From: Pseudovirgaria hyperparasitica
Lineage: Eukaryota > Ascomycota > Dothideomycetes > Acrospermales > Acrospermaceae
NCBI RefSeq assembly: GCF_010093815.1
Contig: NW_022985554.1
Location: forward strand, 1,086,999-1,150,998
Length of the DNA: 64,000 bases
Reading direction: 5' to 3'
Below are positions 45,341 through 55,514 of this stretch, piece by piece; positions within the stretch are counted from its first letter, which is position 1; each line of letters opens with the position of its first letter. The translations under genes were made by a program, and so were the position numbers. The notes beneath the pieces were generated by a model. That model made no database searches, was not told where the DNA came from, and saw nothing but the letters and a program-made list of their open reading frames with translations.

Positions 45341-46417
45341 TATCTCGCATGCGCCGCTGCTCCCGTGTGTGGAGTTGTGCTGCTCATCGTTGTTTGGTCG
45401 CCGTGAGCGCTATCGCACACGCAGAGCAGATGCGGGGTTCTTTTTGTTGTGGGTGAGGTTGTTTACACGCTCGCGACTCTATCTTACGGCCCTGTGATTG
45501 TCTGTTTGCCTGGATGTGGTCAGAGCTATCTCGATATCATGCAGATGCCAGTGGGAGAAAAAAAAACGACTGTTCATATACTATGCGCATTCATTTCATT
45601 TATGTCTAGAGACACTCCTGCCATAGAAGCGTGCGTGCTATTCTTACAGAGCGCAGCCGTTTCATCAGCGAAGCGGGAAGAGACAAGTTGTTCAGAAATA
45701 TGGGCGTGAAGCGCTTGTAGAAGTAATTCTAATAGTGAAATGGTTATGCGTGACAGAAAGTTATCCCAGTCTCCACGTCGGGCGAGATAATGTGAATCAG
45801 CGTGTCAGGTTGTAGTGAGCCCATTGTGGGAAACTTTTCTGCCATCGCCAAGCCAGATGGCTTGGCGATAGAGCGGCAGAGAGTTCAGCTTCGACGTCAA
45901 GACAAAGACGCATTGAATCTATGGACTTACTGAAGATTGAGGATCAATGTGCTATGAGATTCAGAAGAATATATTGTAGACAAGGGTGTTGAAAACGAAG
46001 ACACGGTGCTGCGCAGAACACGAGACGCGCTACAGACGAGAAGGATGAAAACGTGGACTCGATGCGATATTCATTGGACTTTTGATCGCTGGGCATACTC
46101 GAGGTGTATCGCGCAGCTGAGAGTTAAGTCAATAGGTTAAGTACGTTTGATTGCCATAAAGATACCGCTTGGAATCTTGGGGCTTGTAGTACAGATATAC
46201 AGAATATACAGGTCGTGATACTAAAGGAGAATTATGAGTTGTTTCGCTTGAAGTTCAACATCGGAGCCAACTCCGTAGCCGGACTCAGATATACGCAGTC
46301 ACACACGTGACTTTGTGGACTCGCTTAACCCTTTCTGGGGAGAGATCTGCATCGCTTTTGCCTACTAGTCATCTGCCATTCATAGTGTTTTCAAATCTTG
46401 AATCAGGAAATTGAGCA
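45341..46417. other. Intergenic region with a strong hairpin
   Basis: 1.1 kb with no gene. An inverted repeat at 45839-45879 is described separately. The rest is mildly AT-rich with scattered CGAGACGCG-like words and ends just before a tRNA gene. Confidence 0.5.
45839..45879. repeat. Perfect 11-bp inverted repeat (hairpin)
   Basis: ATCGCCAAGCC (45844-45854), loop AGAT, GGCTTGGCGAT (45859-45869); flanked by CTGCC (45839-45843) and GGCAG (45875-45879), which extend the stem with a 5-nt bulge. It lies about 500 bp after the Zn2Cys6 gene's stop. Confidence 0.8.
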
Positions 46418-46489
46418 GCCCGCGTAGCCCAATGGTAGGGCGCAAGACTTCTAATCTTGAGGCTGCGGGTTCGAGTCCCGCCGTGGGTG
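46418..46489 (+). tRNA. tRNA-Arg (anticodon UCU)
   Basis: 72 nt fold into a full cloverleaf. Acceptor GCCCGCG (46418-46424) pairs with CGTGGGT (46482-46488), with G-U at two positions. The D arm is GCCC/GGGC with loop AATGGTA. The anticodon arm is CAAGA/TCTTG with loop CTTCTAA, giving UCU (arginine, AGA codons). The T arm is GCGGG/CCCGC with loop TTCGAGT. G73 follows and CCA is not encoded, as expected in eukaryotes. There is no intron. The internal B box GGTTCGAGTCC is intact, and a T-rich tract just downstream (46490-46507) ends pol III transcription. Confidence 0.95.
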
Positions 46490-46507
46490 TTTTGTTTTTT
46501 TATTTTT
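46490..46507 (+). terminator. Pol III terminator of tRNA-Arg
   Basis: T4-G-T7-A-T5 run immediately after the tRNA discriminator base, matching the oligo-T signal used by RNA polymerase III. Confidence 0.85.
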
Positions 46508-46848
46508 CGATTTCCATTTTTTTGATTAAGCGAGCGATTCGGTGACGTCTGATTGGTCGATTAGCCGAGTTATTGCTTTTCGACGTTGTGTGATACGGCT
46601 CTGAACACGATTCCAATGCTCAGCGACGCTTTTATGCAGCTTAACGATAGATGTGTAATAGTAATAAGATTTCATATTCTACGTCCATAGCGCTACATCT
46701 GAGTCGGTTTACATTTTACCCTACCGCTCATCTAGAACGACAGCGTCACAGCTGTGGCTCTACGCCAAGAATGATTTGAGAAGAAAAGATCTCCTGGGGT
46801 TACTATTCTCACACTTTGCCATGTACTCGTCAAAGTAATAGTAGTACG

Positions 46849-48642
46849 TCAGAGTCCTTCACGATTCAGAGCCTGTCCCCGTGAGAACAACGCAGCGATG
46901 CTGGCGACAGTCGCAAAAACCACAGATGCTATGAGCGAACACTGAATGCCTTGGTGATATACTTGGCGTGCAGCTACTTGAACGTCGACTGGCAGAGAAT
47001 GGAGGTAGGAGACGGAATGTCGAATGTTATCGATTATCTGGTAGGTGATCAGTATGACTTCGTTACTATTTACAGATATCGAAGCGGGAAAATGTGCAAG
47101 TTAGGGGTCAATGTTCTGAGAGATCGTACTGTCCTTTTATCATCTACTTCACTCAGAGCCGCTGGCAAGCGGCTCGTGAGCGTATTCTGTGTGATCAGCT
47201 GTGTGATGGCCACGCCATAGACCCAGCCGAGGGAGCGGACAAGGTAGACTGTTGAAGATGACACTGCGTGGTCTATACTAGTCAGCTGTAGATGTCACAT
47301 TACGAAACGTTCATTACTTACCTGTGTGATCGAATGCAGCCATATATGTAAATAAGATGCCTGGATATACGATCCCCTGACCAAGGTTCGCAGGAAACAA
47401 GAACACAATATACTTCCAACCAGCTTCGCGAAACCTGAACGATGCAACCAAGCTATTTCCAATTGCCATCAGTCCTGTGCCAATTCGAACAAGTAGCGCC
47501 AATTTGCCCCAACGTGACATCACGATGCCTGAGATCAAGCCTCCTAGAGGACTAGCAACCGACGGAACAATGAGTCGAGCACCAGCCTTCGAGGCAGACT
47601 CGCCTAGCACAGCTTGGAAATACAAAGGGACCTGAAACAGAAACGCATACGCCGCCATTCCAACGAACAAATTCGAAATCTGCGTCGCAACAGGCGATAT
47701 ACCGCGAAACATACGTAGTGGCATGATAGGCATAGCTTTCGTGCTGGCTTCAACTCGAATGAATAGCGCCATAATGACAAGACTGCCGAGCAGTGAGGCA
47801 ATGACCCATGGACTGAGCCACGGGAGATCATTCCCACCCAGTCCCAAGCCGACGAGCTGCAGCGAAAGTCCAGCGATCAAGAGCAGCGCACCACTAAAGT
47901 CAACCTTCTCCCACAACTGCTGCCAAGAGTCCGAGACTGGTGCACCAGGTCCTTCTTCCGGGTTTGGAAGCACAAAGAAGCCAAGCACGCATGCCGCCAC
48001 AGAGATCGGAACCTGGAGAAGAAAACACCATCGCCAACCGACCTGATCAGCAACGAGGCCCCCCAGGGACGCACCACAAATGGACCCAACACCGTGTGTG
48101 ACATTCTGAGCCGCCTGATACATGCCACGCTCCCGGAACGGGATCATGTCGCTGTTGACAATAGTAGCCATAGTCATGAGGCCTGCGCCACCGACTCCCT
48201 GGACGAGTCGAGCGGCTATAAACAACTGCACACTTGGCGCAAACGAACACGCCAGACTTCCGAGTCCAAACGTCGTCGCGGCAGCGAAGAAGCCTGCGCG
48301 TCGGCCAAAAATGTCGGAGAAACGACCGTACAACGGTTGGAATGTCGTGAATGTAATGAGATAGGAGGTGGTGAGCCATGATGCTATGTTCACGGCGTTG
48401 TATTCAGATCCAATTTTCGCCCATGTTGAGGCTGTGACAGTGCTGTCAAAGCCAGCGAGAAAGACGTTGCTGAAGATGGCGACTTGAATGAGTAGAAAGC
48501 CGCGGGGCGATGTCCACCTTTTCTTGATGAGAGACGTTGACTCATCCCCTTGCTCTTCGTCTACGCTACCTTGTGAAAGGTCCGATGGACGTTCGTTGAA
48601 TACTGGCATGCTTACTTGGTTCATAGTTAGACGCGATCCCAT
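46849..48642 (-). CDS. MFS multidrug / DHA2-type transporter
   Basis: Three exons: 47322-48642, 47130-47263 and 46849-47037 (introns 58 and 92 nt), 547 residues. The last exon is easy to miss because the second intron's first in-frame stop makes an apparent earlier end; splicing GTACGA (47129) to CTACCAG (47038) restores the family's C-terminus RTIIDNIRHSVSYLHSLP...ALFSRG. Diagnostic DHA2 (14-helix) motifs: LDSTV variant GFDSTVTASTW (motif D1-like), PLYGRFSDIFGRR (motif A), ARLVQGVGGAGLM (motif B), GASLGGLVADQVGWRWCF (motif C). Members export drugs, fungal metabolites or move vacuolar basic amino acids; the closest assignment here is a drug/aminotriazole-type exporter, by inference. A MITE-like element sits 47 bp upstream of the first ATG (48642); a second Met lies six codons on. 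Confidence 0.9.
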
Positions 48643-48689
48643 AGATCAAATACCATGGCCAGCAGTACTCATATTAGAATGCCGAGGTA

Positions 48690-49252
48690 GGAGGGTTTCT
48701 CAAGGGTCCAGTGTATTTTAGTTTTCTGAACGTTCTAAACAAAGACTTACTAAGTAATCATGTAGTTAATAGTTTAGCCGAAGTAATATCCGGTACCCTT
48801 CTATCCGCCTCTTATTCTCCTCACTCTCTCCCTCTCTCTACCTCTCTTCCTCTTCCCCCCTCTCTCTATTATACGTGTTTTTTACTAATTTTGACCTAGT
48901 AGGCTTCAAAAAAACACTCATTACACGTGTTTTTGACTGATTTTGACCTTGTACGCCTCAAAACACCACTGATTACACGTGCTTTTGATTGATTTTGACT
49001 GATTTTAACTGATTTTGACCTTGTAGGCTTCAAAACAACACTGATTACACGTGTTTTTGACTGATTTTGACCTTTTAAGCTTCAAAACAACACTGATTAC
49101 ACGTGTTTTTGACTATTTTTGACCTCATGGGCTACAGATATACACGTGCTTTAAGTTTATTCTATATTACTTAGTAAGATAGCTTAGATATATGGTATGA
49201 TAGCCGACTCGTATTATACATATAATACAGCTGGACGCTTGAGAAACCCTCC
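48690..49252. mobile_element. 563-bp MITE-like DNA transposon (non-autonomous) with TIRs and TSD
   Basis: Perfect 15-bp terminal inverted repeats GGAGGGTTTCTCAAG (48690-48704) and CTTGAGAAACCCTCC (49238-49252), continuing with GGTCCAGTGTATT against CGTCCAGCTGTATT. A second inverted pair, CTTACTAAGTAAT (48746-48758) and ATTACTTAGTAAG (49166-49178), is also perfect. The ends are flanked by a direct 7-bp CGAGGTA (48683-48689 and 49253-49259), a target-site duplication. The interior has no coding capacity and contains the CACGTG array. Structure is of a miniature inverted-repeat element; superfamily not assigned, since a 7-bp TSD is not decisive. Confidence 0.9.
48880..49150. repeat. Tandem ~52-bp array with CACGTG boxes inside the MITE
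   Basis: Units read TTACACGTGTTTTTGACTGA, TTTTGACC and CTTCAAAACA in order. CACGTG palindromes lie at 48924, 48977, 49048, 49100 and 49143 (spacing 53, 71, 52, 43; the 71-bp unit carries an extra TTTTGACTGA/TTTTAACTGA duplication). A degenerate first unit is near 48880. Confidence 0.88.
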
Positions 49253-49259
49253 CGAGGTA

Positions 49260-49605
49260 GAGCTATCTTGGTACTTTAGGAGGTCTTAGAATTACGCTAA
49301 TTATTTTCTAGACTTTGTAGTTTAGCTCTTATAATACTCTGTTTTATTTCATAGACTTCGTAAGAAAAAATTAACAACTTCGTATAATATACTTAGAAGA
49401 ATTAGAAAATAGAGATACTCATTTATCTACTTAATAAATAGTATCACTCACTTTATTATATAACTATAATTATAGTACCTTTTTATTAGGTAGAGGATAG
49501 TAATCCACTTATATCCATCTCTAATAATCCTTTAGAGGTAGGATTGTAGAAGAGAAAACAAGTCTTCAGATTTGGTAAAAGTAAGCTATATTTTCATTTC
49601 TAACT
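49260..49605. other. AT-rich spacer
   Basis: A 350-bp strongly AT-rich stretch between the MITE and the MSH4 3' end, dense with TATA/TTAG words and stops. It resembles the decayed AT-rich DNA at 32-35 kb. No gene. Confidence 0.5.
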
Positions 49606-52350
49606 CTAATCTGACCCCAGTGTGCTACCTGATTGAGCTTCCGCATTTCTATCGCCCCGATCCAGCATCTCTTCATCCGTACCACCGCTCCTGGTATCCT
49701 GATCCTCATTCATTTCGTCATCCTTTTCGTCTCTCTCGGCCTGCTTGACTTCTTCCTCGACCGCCGACAGCCTCTCGGCAAACTCTCGTTGCAGCTTTGC
49801 CAGCCAAGCCGAAAGCACAGGACCATCCATGCCGCTGGCCTGGGCCTGCAGCAGGTGTTCCTTGAGGTTCAAGATGAGTTTTCTTCGTCGCTCTTTGACG
49901 ACCGCTACAGACGTCTTTTTGCGTCCTTGTGCGAGCTGCTCCAGCCTTTCTGACACGAATGTTGCACGCTCAATGAGAGTGGGTGGTAGCGCCATTACTC
50001 GTTCGAGAGCGAGACCGTAGTGCTGGACCTGAACAGCGCCTTCCGAGAGCTTGTATAGCATATTCATCTCCTCGTTGGCCTTGATCTCGACAGCGAGATG
50101 GAGGTTGACGACACCGTTACGCTCGGCCATGATCGTGGCGAGATCGCGAAAGTGCGTGGCGAACCAGACAAGTGCGCGGCTGTCGACAAGAGCTTCGGCA
50201 ATGGCAATGGCAATGGCGAGCCCATCGCGGGAGCTGGTGCCTCGACCAAGCTCATCAATGATGGCCATCGACCGTTTGTCAATGTTATGGAGAATGTATG
50301 CTGTTTCACGCATCTCGACAGCAAACGTAGACATGTTTGCTTCGATGGAGTCGTCCAAGGTTACGCGAGCAAAAAGCTGATGAATGATGGGAAAGGAGGC
50401 GTAAGAGGCCGGTACGAACGAGCCTATCTGAGCCATCACTGTCATCAAGGCAACAGAGCGGATATAGGTGCTCTTGCCACTCATATTGCAACCGGTAATG
50501 ATCTGAAAGCGAGTCTGCTGCGTGGCATAGACGTCGTTGGGAACGAATTTGGCGTCTTGAATCTTCTCAAGGATGGGATGGCGACCAGACTTGATTGCCA
50601 AGGTATCAGTGAGCTGGGGACGAACATATTGCTGGGTTATGGCAATGTGCGCCAAGGACGACACCATGTCGAGCATGCTGATGCCCTCACAGATCTTGAA
50701 CAGAATCGACATATGGCCCCGAAGCTCCTCGATGAGGTCCTGTATGGCCTTGTCACTCATCAACAAGACCTCTTGGTGAGATTCAGCGATTTTTTGGTTA
50801 CGTTTGACCAGATCCAATGTCTGGCACTCAATCATTTGCTTTCTTCGATAGACATTGATAAACACAGGCGGCAGTACACGGTCCTCGAGCTCAGATGTAG
50901 GGATTTTGATATGGAACTGGCGCAAGTTTTCAAACTTTAGCTCGAGTTGAATCTGATACTCCTCAGCCAGCTGCGCGGCGTGGTCATAAGCGTCATCGTT
51001 GGCTTCCTTGTATGTTTGACGGGCGACATCCAGCAGTCCGTTGATCCCCGACCTGACTGCATATGTCCTTTGATTGCGAAGTTCAAGGGGCTGTTTGGAG
51101 TAAGTGGTATCCTCATTGATCACGGTATCTATGAGTTGGATAAGTGGATCTAGATTCAGCGGGGCGCACAATTCGCAAATGTGGAGAAGCATGGAACTTC
51201 GTGCACTGGCCAGAGCCTCGTAAACTGGATTGACAGCATTGACGAATTGTTTCAGCATGATGATATTATTGATTGACTGTTCCATATGGTGGAGAGACGG
51301 CCGGGTTGGGATTACAATCAGCTATACCGCATTAGCATCATCACAATGTCACGAAATAATCTTACGGCCGTGAGAATCTTGTCAACGTCAAGAAAGCTTT
51401 GCAAGGCGGCCCTGATGCCAAAGAACATGTCTTCTTTGGTAGTGAGTTCCTCAAGCGCGTCGTAACGTATAGTCAAGGTCTCTCGGTCTGTTAGAGGCTG
51501 TAGAATGTTACTTCGCAGGAGTCGTTGACCCATTGGCGTCAATGTTTCATTCAAGAGGCCGAACAGGCAATGCTTGGACTTTGCCTTGTCAATATTCTGA
51601 ATCAGCTCAAGTGAAGTCACGGTGGCCATGTCAATCATCATCGAGCCTTCTGAGGGCTCATACTTGAGGCGAAGAGAATGAAAAGCAAAAGTCTTGGACA
51701 ATCCGAGTTCGAGAAATTTCAGCACCTAGAAGCGGTGATTAGCAGTAGACAGGCACAAAGTCATGGGTGCTCCATACGGCTGCAATGCAGCAAACGGCAA
51801 AGTAATTTCCACCGATGGCGACCTTGATGGACTGTATGTCGTCGACAAAGGCAAGCTGCTGGATATAGTCAAAGCCCGCTGTTTCGGCCCAGTAGCGTCG
51901 GTCGAGCAGGGTAATTTTGCTCTCAAGCACAACCAGGTTTTCTTCAATTATGGCGAACAATTTTGACTTTGGGTTAGCAGCGGTGGAGACGATGAGAATT
52001 TCGGACGGTCTGTAGACACGAAGCTTGTGAATGGTTCGAACATATGTCTGGCTGTCGCAGATCTGACACAAAACAGCTTCGGCAGTGTCCAGGTTGACAA
52101 AGGCGAGACCGACAGTAGGAGAGACACCTCTGGATTCACTAATGGCACACACTACCTGCTGTGCTTCGATACGAGCGAGCGTCGAGGCTCCAGTGCGTGG
52201 ACGGCCGGTACTGGGACGTCTAGCACCGCTCCTTTCGAGACGCGGCTGCGACGTACTAGTAGTCGTAGATTCATCATACGAGTAGGACGGGTATGACGAA
52301 GAGGTTGATGCGCGAGACTGTGACGTGCACGGGAGTCGCTGGTTATTCAT
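49606..52350 (-). CDS. MSH4: Meiotic MutS homolog Msh4
   Basis: Three exons, 51778-52350, 51366-51725 and 49606-51321 (introns 52 and 44 nt), 882 residues. The ~60-residue N-terminus is Ser/Thr-rich; the mismatch-binding domain I of MSH2/6-type MutS is absent, as is usual for Msh4. Domains II-IV follow (TVGLAFVNLDTAEA, SKHCLFGLLNETLTPMGQRLLRSNILQPLTD), then the ATPase: Walker A GCNMSGKST near 585-593, DDSIEANMSTFAVEMRETAYIL, Walker B AIIDELGRGTSSRDG, and FATHFRDLA. Msh4 with Msh5 stabilises Holliday junctions and promotes interfering meiotic crossovers. The C-terminus has an extra Glu/Asp-rich tail of ~50 residues. All catalytic motifs are whole, which suggests active meiosis in this lineage. 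It is divergent from RSA4 with 295 bp between starts. Confidence 0.94.
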
Positions 52351-52645
52351 GATGGTGGGCAGCTAATGTTTCTTCAAGGCTTTAGGCGATAAAGGGCGGT
52401 AAGTGTGTTGTGGAAATGGATGTGCGTTTGATTACATAATATCGCTTACACGAGTCAGCTGCCAGGTACAGGGCTATATGGGGCCCGAGCTCTGCGAGTA
52501 CGAAATCTTGGCGCATACACAAGGCTGGATTTTTATTCTCGTCCGTGTCTCCACAGTCTGGAGGTGGCCATCTATCGCGGCCGACCAACATCCTCCAGCA
52601 CGAGATAAGCCTCTACAAAGTCCGCCAAACTTACCGTCACCCGAC

Positions 52646-54187
52646 ATGGCCACCGTACCACCTCCTCCAAGCAAGCGTCAGAAAACTGCGGCCGCAGCGC
52701 GAGCCAAGGAACAACAAGACATCACAGAACACGTCCCTGAAGGATCGGTGCGAATACGGTTTGTCGATCAAGCAACAGGCCAAACAGGTTCTCTTCCAGT
52801 CATCTCCGTCCCTCTTGCGCGCGCCTCTACAAAGAATCTCGAGACCCTACTGAACGGGCTACAAGAGCACGGCGATGAGCAAATACCCTACCGGTTCTTT
52901 TATTCTACGGCCAACGGCGGGGTCGCATTAGGGGATAGGGATGATGTATATCGGACTTTGATAGCGTCTGGCAAGGCCACGACAGAAACAGAGATTTCTT
53001 TACAGTACACGCCACAAGCTGTATTCAGAGTCAGAGCAGTATCACGTTGTTCCGCTGCGGTGTCTGGACATGGGGAGGCAATATTAGCCATTCAATTCTC
53101 CCCAACGTCGTCCTCCCGCGTCGCCAGTGGAGCGGGAGACGGTTCTGCAAGAATATGGGATTGCGATACTGGTACAATCGTATACACCTTAAAGGGTCAC
53201 AAGGGATGGGTGCTTGCTGTGAGTTGGTCCCCAGACGGCAGTATCCTAGCTACAGGAGGCTCCGACAGCATGGTCAGACTTTGGGACCCTGCAACGGGGA
53301 AAGAGCTCGGAGGACCGATGAAAGCGCACAAGAAGCCAATCACGAATCTCTCCTGGGAGCCATATCACAAGCAAGAGTCGGGACGACCTCGGTTTGCTTC
53401 ATCGTCACAGGATTCTACTGTCGTGATTTGGGACGCTGTGAGAAGAAAGATTGACTTCTCCCTGACGGGTCACAAGGATTCCGTAAAGTGCGTCAAATGG
53501 GGAGGTACTGGATCAATATATACTGCCTCACACGACAAGACAGTAAAAGTTTGGGATGCGACAAATGGCCAACTTCAGTTCACCTTGAACTCACATGCAC
53601 ATTGGGTCAACCACCTTGCGCTTTCGACCGACTTTGCTATCCGCACTGCATATCACGACCACACGAGGAAAACTCCAGCGACCGAGGAGGAGAAAGTAGC
53701 CAAAGCAAAGGAACGCTTTGAAAAGGCCGCAAGGGTTGGTGGGCAAATCACCGAGCGACTAGTCACGGCAAGCGACGATTGCACAGTCTTTCTTTGGAGT
53801 CCTTCAGTATCACAAAAACCTGTTGCGCGACTTACGGGGCATCAGAAGCAAGTCAACCATGTCACGTTCTCTCCAGATGGCGCCTACATAGCGTCCGCTG
53901 GATTCGATAATCATGTCAAGTTATGGTCCGGCCGGGATGGCAGTTTCATTTCATCTCTCCGGGGTCACGTTGCTTCGGTCTATCAATGCTGTTTCTCTGC
54001 AGACAGTCGTCTCCTCGTCAGCTCAAGCAAAGACACGACACTGAAAGCTTGGGATGTACGGACGGGCAAGATCAAGGAGGATCTCCCAGGCCACAAGGAC
54101 GAAGTCTATGCCGTCGACTGGAGCCCAGACGGTGAAAAGGTTGCGAGTGGAGGTGCTGATAAGCAAGTCAGGATATGGCGGCATTGA
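52646..54187 (+). CDS. RSA4: Ribosome assembly WD40 protein Rsa4 / Notchless
   Basis: A single exon of 513 residues. The N-terminus carries the NLE ubiquitin-like domain (about 35-130: VRIRFVDQATGQTGSLPVISVPLARAST in pieces), whose acidic loop contacts the MIDAS domain of the AAA ATPase Rea1/Midasin. Eight WD repeats follow (GHGEAILAIQFSP, GHKGWVLAVSWSPDG, GHKDSVKCVKWGG, GHQKQVNHVTFSPDG, GHVASVYQCCFSAD, GHKDEVYAVDWSPDG, and others), each ending in WD-like dipeptides. Rsa4 acts on nuclear pre-60S ribosomal particles. I use the ATG at 52646, which starts MATVPPPPSKRQKT, rather than the far upstream ATG at 52403, which adds a poorly composed extension overlapping the region 5' to MSH4. Confidence 0.95.
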   Translation: MATVPPPPSKRQKTAAAARAKEQQDITEHVPEGSVRIRFVDQATGQTGSLPVISVPLARASTKNLETLLNGLQEHGDEQIPYRFFYSTANGGVALGDRDDVYRTLIASGKATTETEISLQYTPQAVFRVRAVSRCSAAVSGHGEAILAIQFSPTSSSRVASGAGDGSARIWDCDTGTIVYTLKGHKGWVLAVSWSPDGSILATGGSDSMVRLWDPATGKELGGPMKAHKKPITNLSWEPYHKQESGRPRFASSSQDSTVVIWDAVRRKIDFSLTGHKDSVKCVKWGGTGSIYTASHDKTVKVWDATNGQLQFTLNSHAHWVNHLALSTDFAIRTAYHDHTRKTPATEEEKVAKAKERFEKAARVGGQITERLVTASDDCTVFLWSPSVSQKPVARLTGHQKQVNHVTFSPDGAYIASAGFDNHVKLWSGRDGSFISSLRGHVASVYQCCFSADSRLLVSSSKDTTLKAWDVRTGKIKEDLPGHKDEVYAVDWSPDGEKVASGGADKQVRIWRH

Positions 54188-54272
54188 TCCTTATTTTGAA
54201 CCTTTATATCCCTGGACGATACAGAGCTTGCTCATAATTTAGTACGGATAGCAGTGCGATTGCAAGACGGCC

Positions 54273-54912
54273 TCATTTGATATCCTTGCTACCCACCACC
54301 GTACCAAAGCAATCGTCCAGTTCAAGAAGAACCGTCTACACAACGAGTTAGAGACCTATACCAATACAGTCACGGGGGCAAGCTCACCTTTGTCAATTCC
54401 GCCCCGCCCACACCAGGAATGTCCCTATCTCCAATGGCATCACGGGCAAGCACAACTTCGTATCCTGCCTGATATGCCTCGCGCGCTGTTGTGCTCACAC
54501 AAACATGCGCCATATACCCCGCAAGCACAACCTTATTTACACCCCATCCCTTCAGCGTCTCGTCCAAGTTGGTCTTCGTGAACGATCCGGGGAAGTTCTT
54601 TTGAATCAGCACCTCATTCTCAGCACCGCTCTTGATGGCGAGCTCTTCGAATTCGCTTGCAAGCGGCGTATCGGGTGTGAAAACGGGTGCGCCGGCGGGA
54701 ACTTGGTGCACAACGTGAACGATGCGGCCTCCGGCTGCGCGATAGGCTGACAGCAGTGATCCTATGGCGGCACGCGAAGACTTGACATCGGCCACAGCGA
54801 GCTTTCCCTCTGCATATTCATTCTGAGCGTCGATGATGACGAGTGCGGAGTCGTTGGTCGTGGCTGTTAGCGGGGCCTGGCCGAGGGTTTGGCGGAATGA
54901 GAGAGGAGCCAT
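54273..54912 (-). CDS. Isochorismatase-like cysteine hydrolase
   Basis: Two exons, 54388-54912 and 54273-54335 (52-nt GT-AG intron), give 195 residues. The second exon restores the family's end (TVLLELDDCFGTVVGSKDI); without splicing the frame would stop five codons into the intron. The catalytic triad of the cysteine hydrolase/isochorismatase fold is visible: Asp28 in ALVIIDAQNEY, Lys105 in IQKNFPGSF and Cys138 in AHVCVSTTAREA, preceded by the usual non-proline cis-peptide region GYMAH. Members hydrolyse amides such as nicotinamide or others, or isochorismate; the substrate cannot be told. Cytosolic, with no signal peptide. Convergent with RSA4, stops 86 bp apart. Confidence 0.9.
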
Positions 54913-55514
54913 GATGTATCACGAAATAATGGTCTTTGATCCTATGATATAGAGAGGGCTGAGCTGCGAAATATGGACAATGGTAACTACAATGTTCTAG
55001 TTTATATATATGATGAGCTCATTACCCCTCTTCGCGCCGGTCCGCTGGTCCGCTGGTTTGCTCCACAAAGTCGTCATGTTTCCGCAGTTGCGCGAATGTG
55101 AGAGCTTGTTGATGAAACTGAGAAAATAGACTTCAAGCTTCTGAGACTGTAAAGCACGGTACATAAAGAATTCGATGTAACGGATGGATGCGGACCGACC
55201 CCTCGGGCCTTTTTACGACTACTACAGGCGTTTTTCGTCCGTTGAATGCATGAGGCTTCAACGACGTCAACGCCACGATTTTAGGCGCAATGTCAGGACG
55301 ATCCCGTAGAATCCTACGTCTCACTGCGGAAGCTCGCCCGTAGATTCGGGCCAAATGTGCATTACTCATCTCCATCGGCAGGCCGGCTCCTAGAATCCCG
55401 ACCTCAGCTGCTATTGAAGTCTCAAGTACGTAGTGCCTCAAGACACCAATTTCCTGCTCATTTATAGCTTTGTAGCCCATCAGAATACCTTCGAATACGG
55501 CTCATACACGCGCA
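54913..55514. other. Divergent promoter region
   Basis: 600 bp between opposed starts, with TATATATATG at 55002-55011 (about 90 bp before the hydrolase ATG) as a possible TATA element. A 115-codon frame on the minus strand (55133-55480) has protein-like composition but no motif. Confidence 0.45.

Noticed and set aside
47070-47264. Separate small gene starting MSSSTVYLVRSLG
   Set aside because: It is the second exon of the DHA2 transporter; the apparent stop lies in the following intron.
52403-52645. In-frame upstream extension of RSA4
   Set aside because: The added 81 residues have no family match and would crowd the MSH4 promoter; MATVPPPPSKRQKT at 52646 fits the family start.
55133-55480. 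115-codon frame on the minus strand
   Set aside because: Protein-like composition but no motif, and it lies in a short divergent promoter region; may be a small orphan, unsupported.
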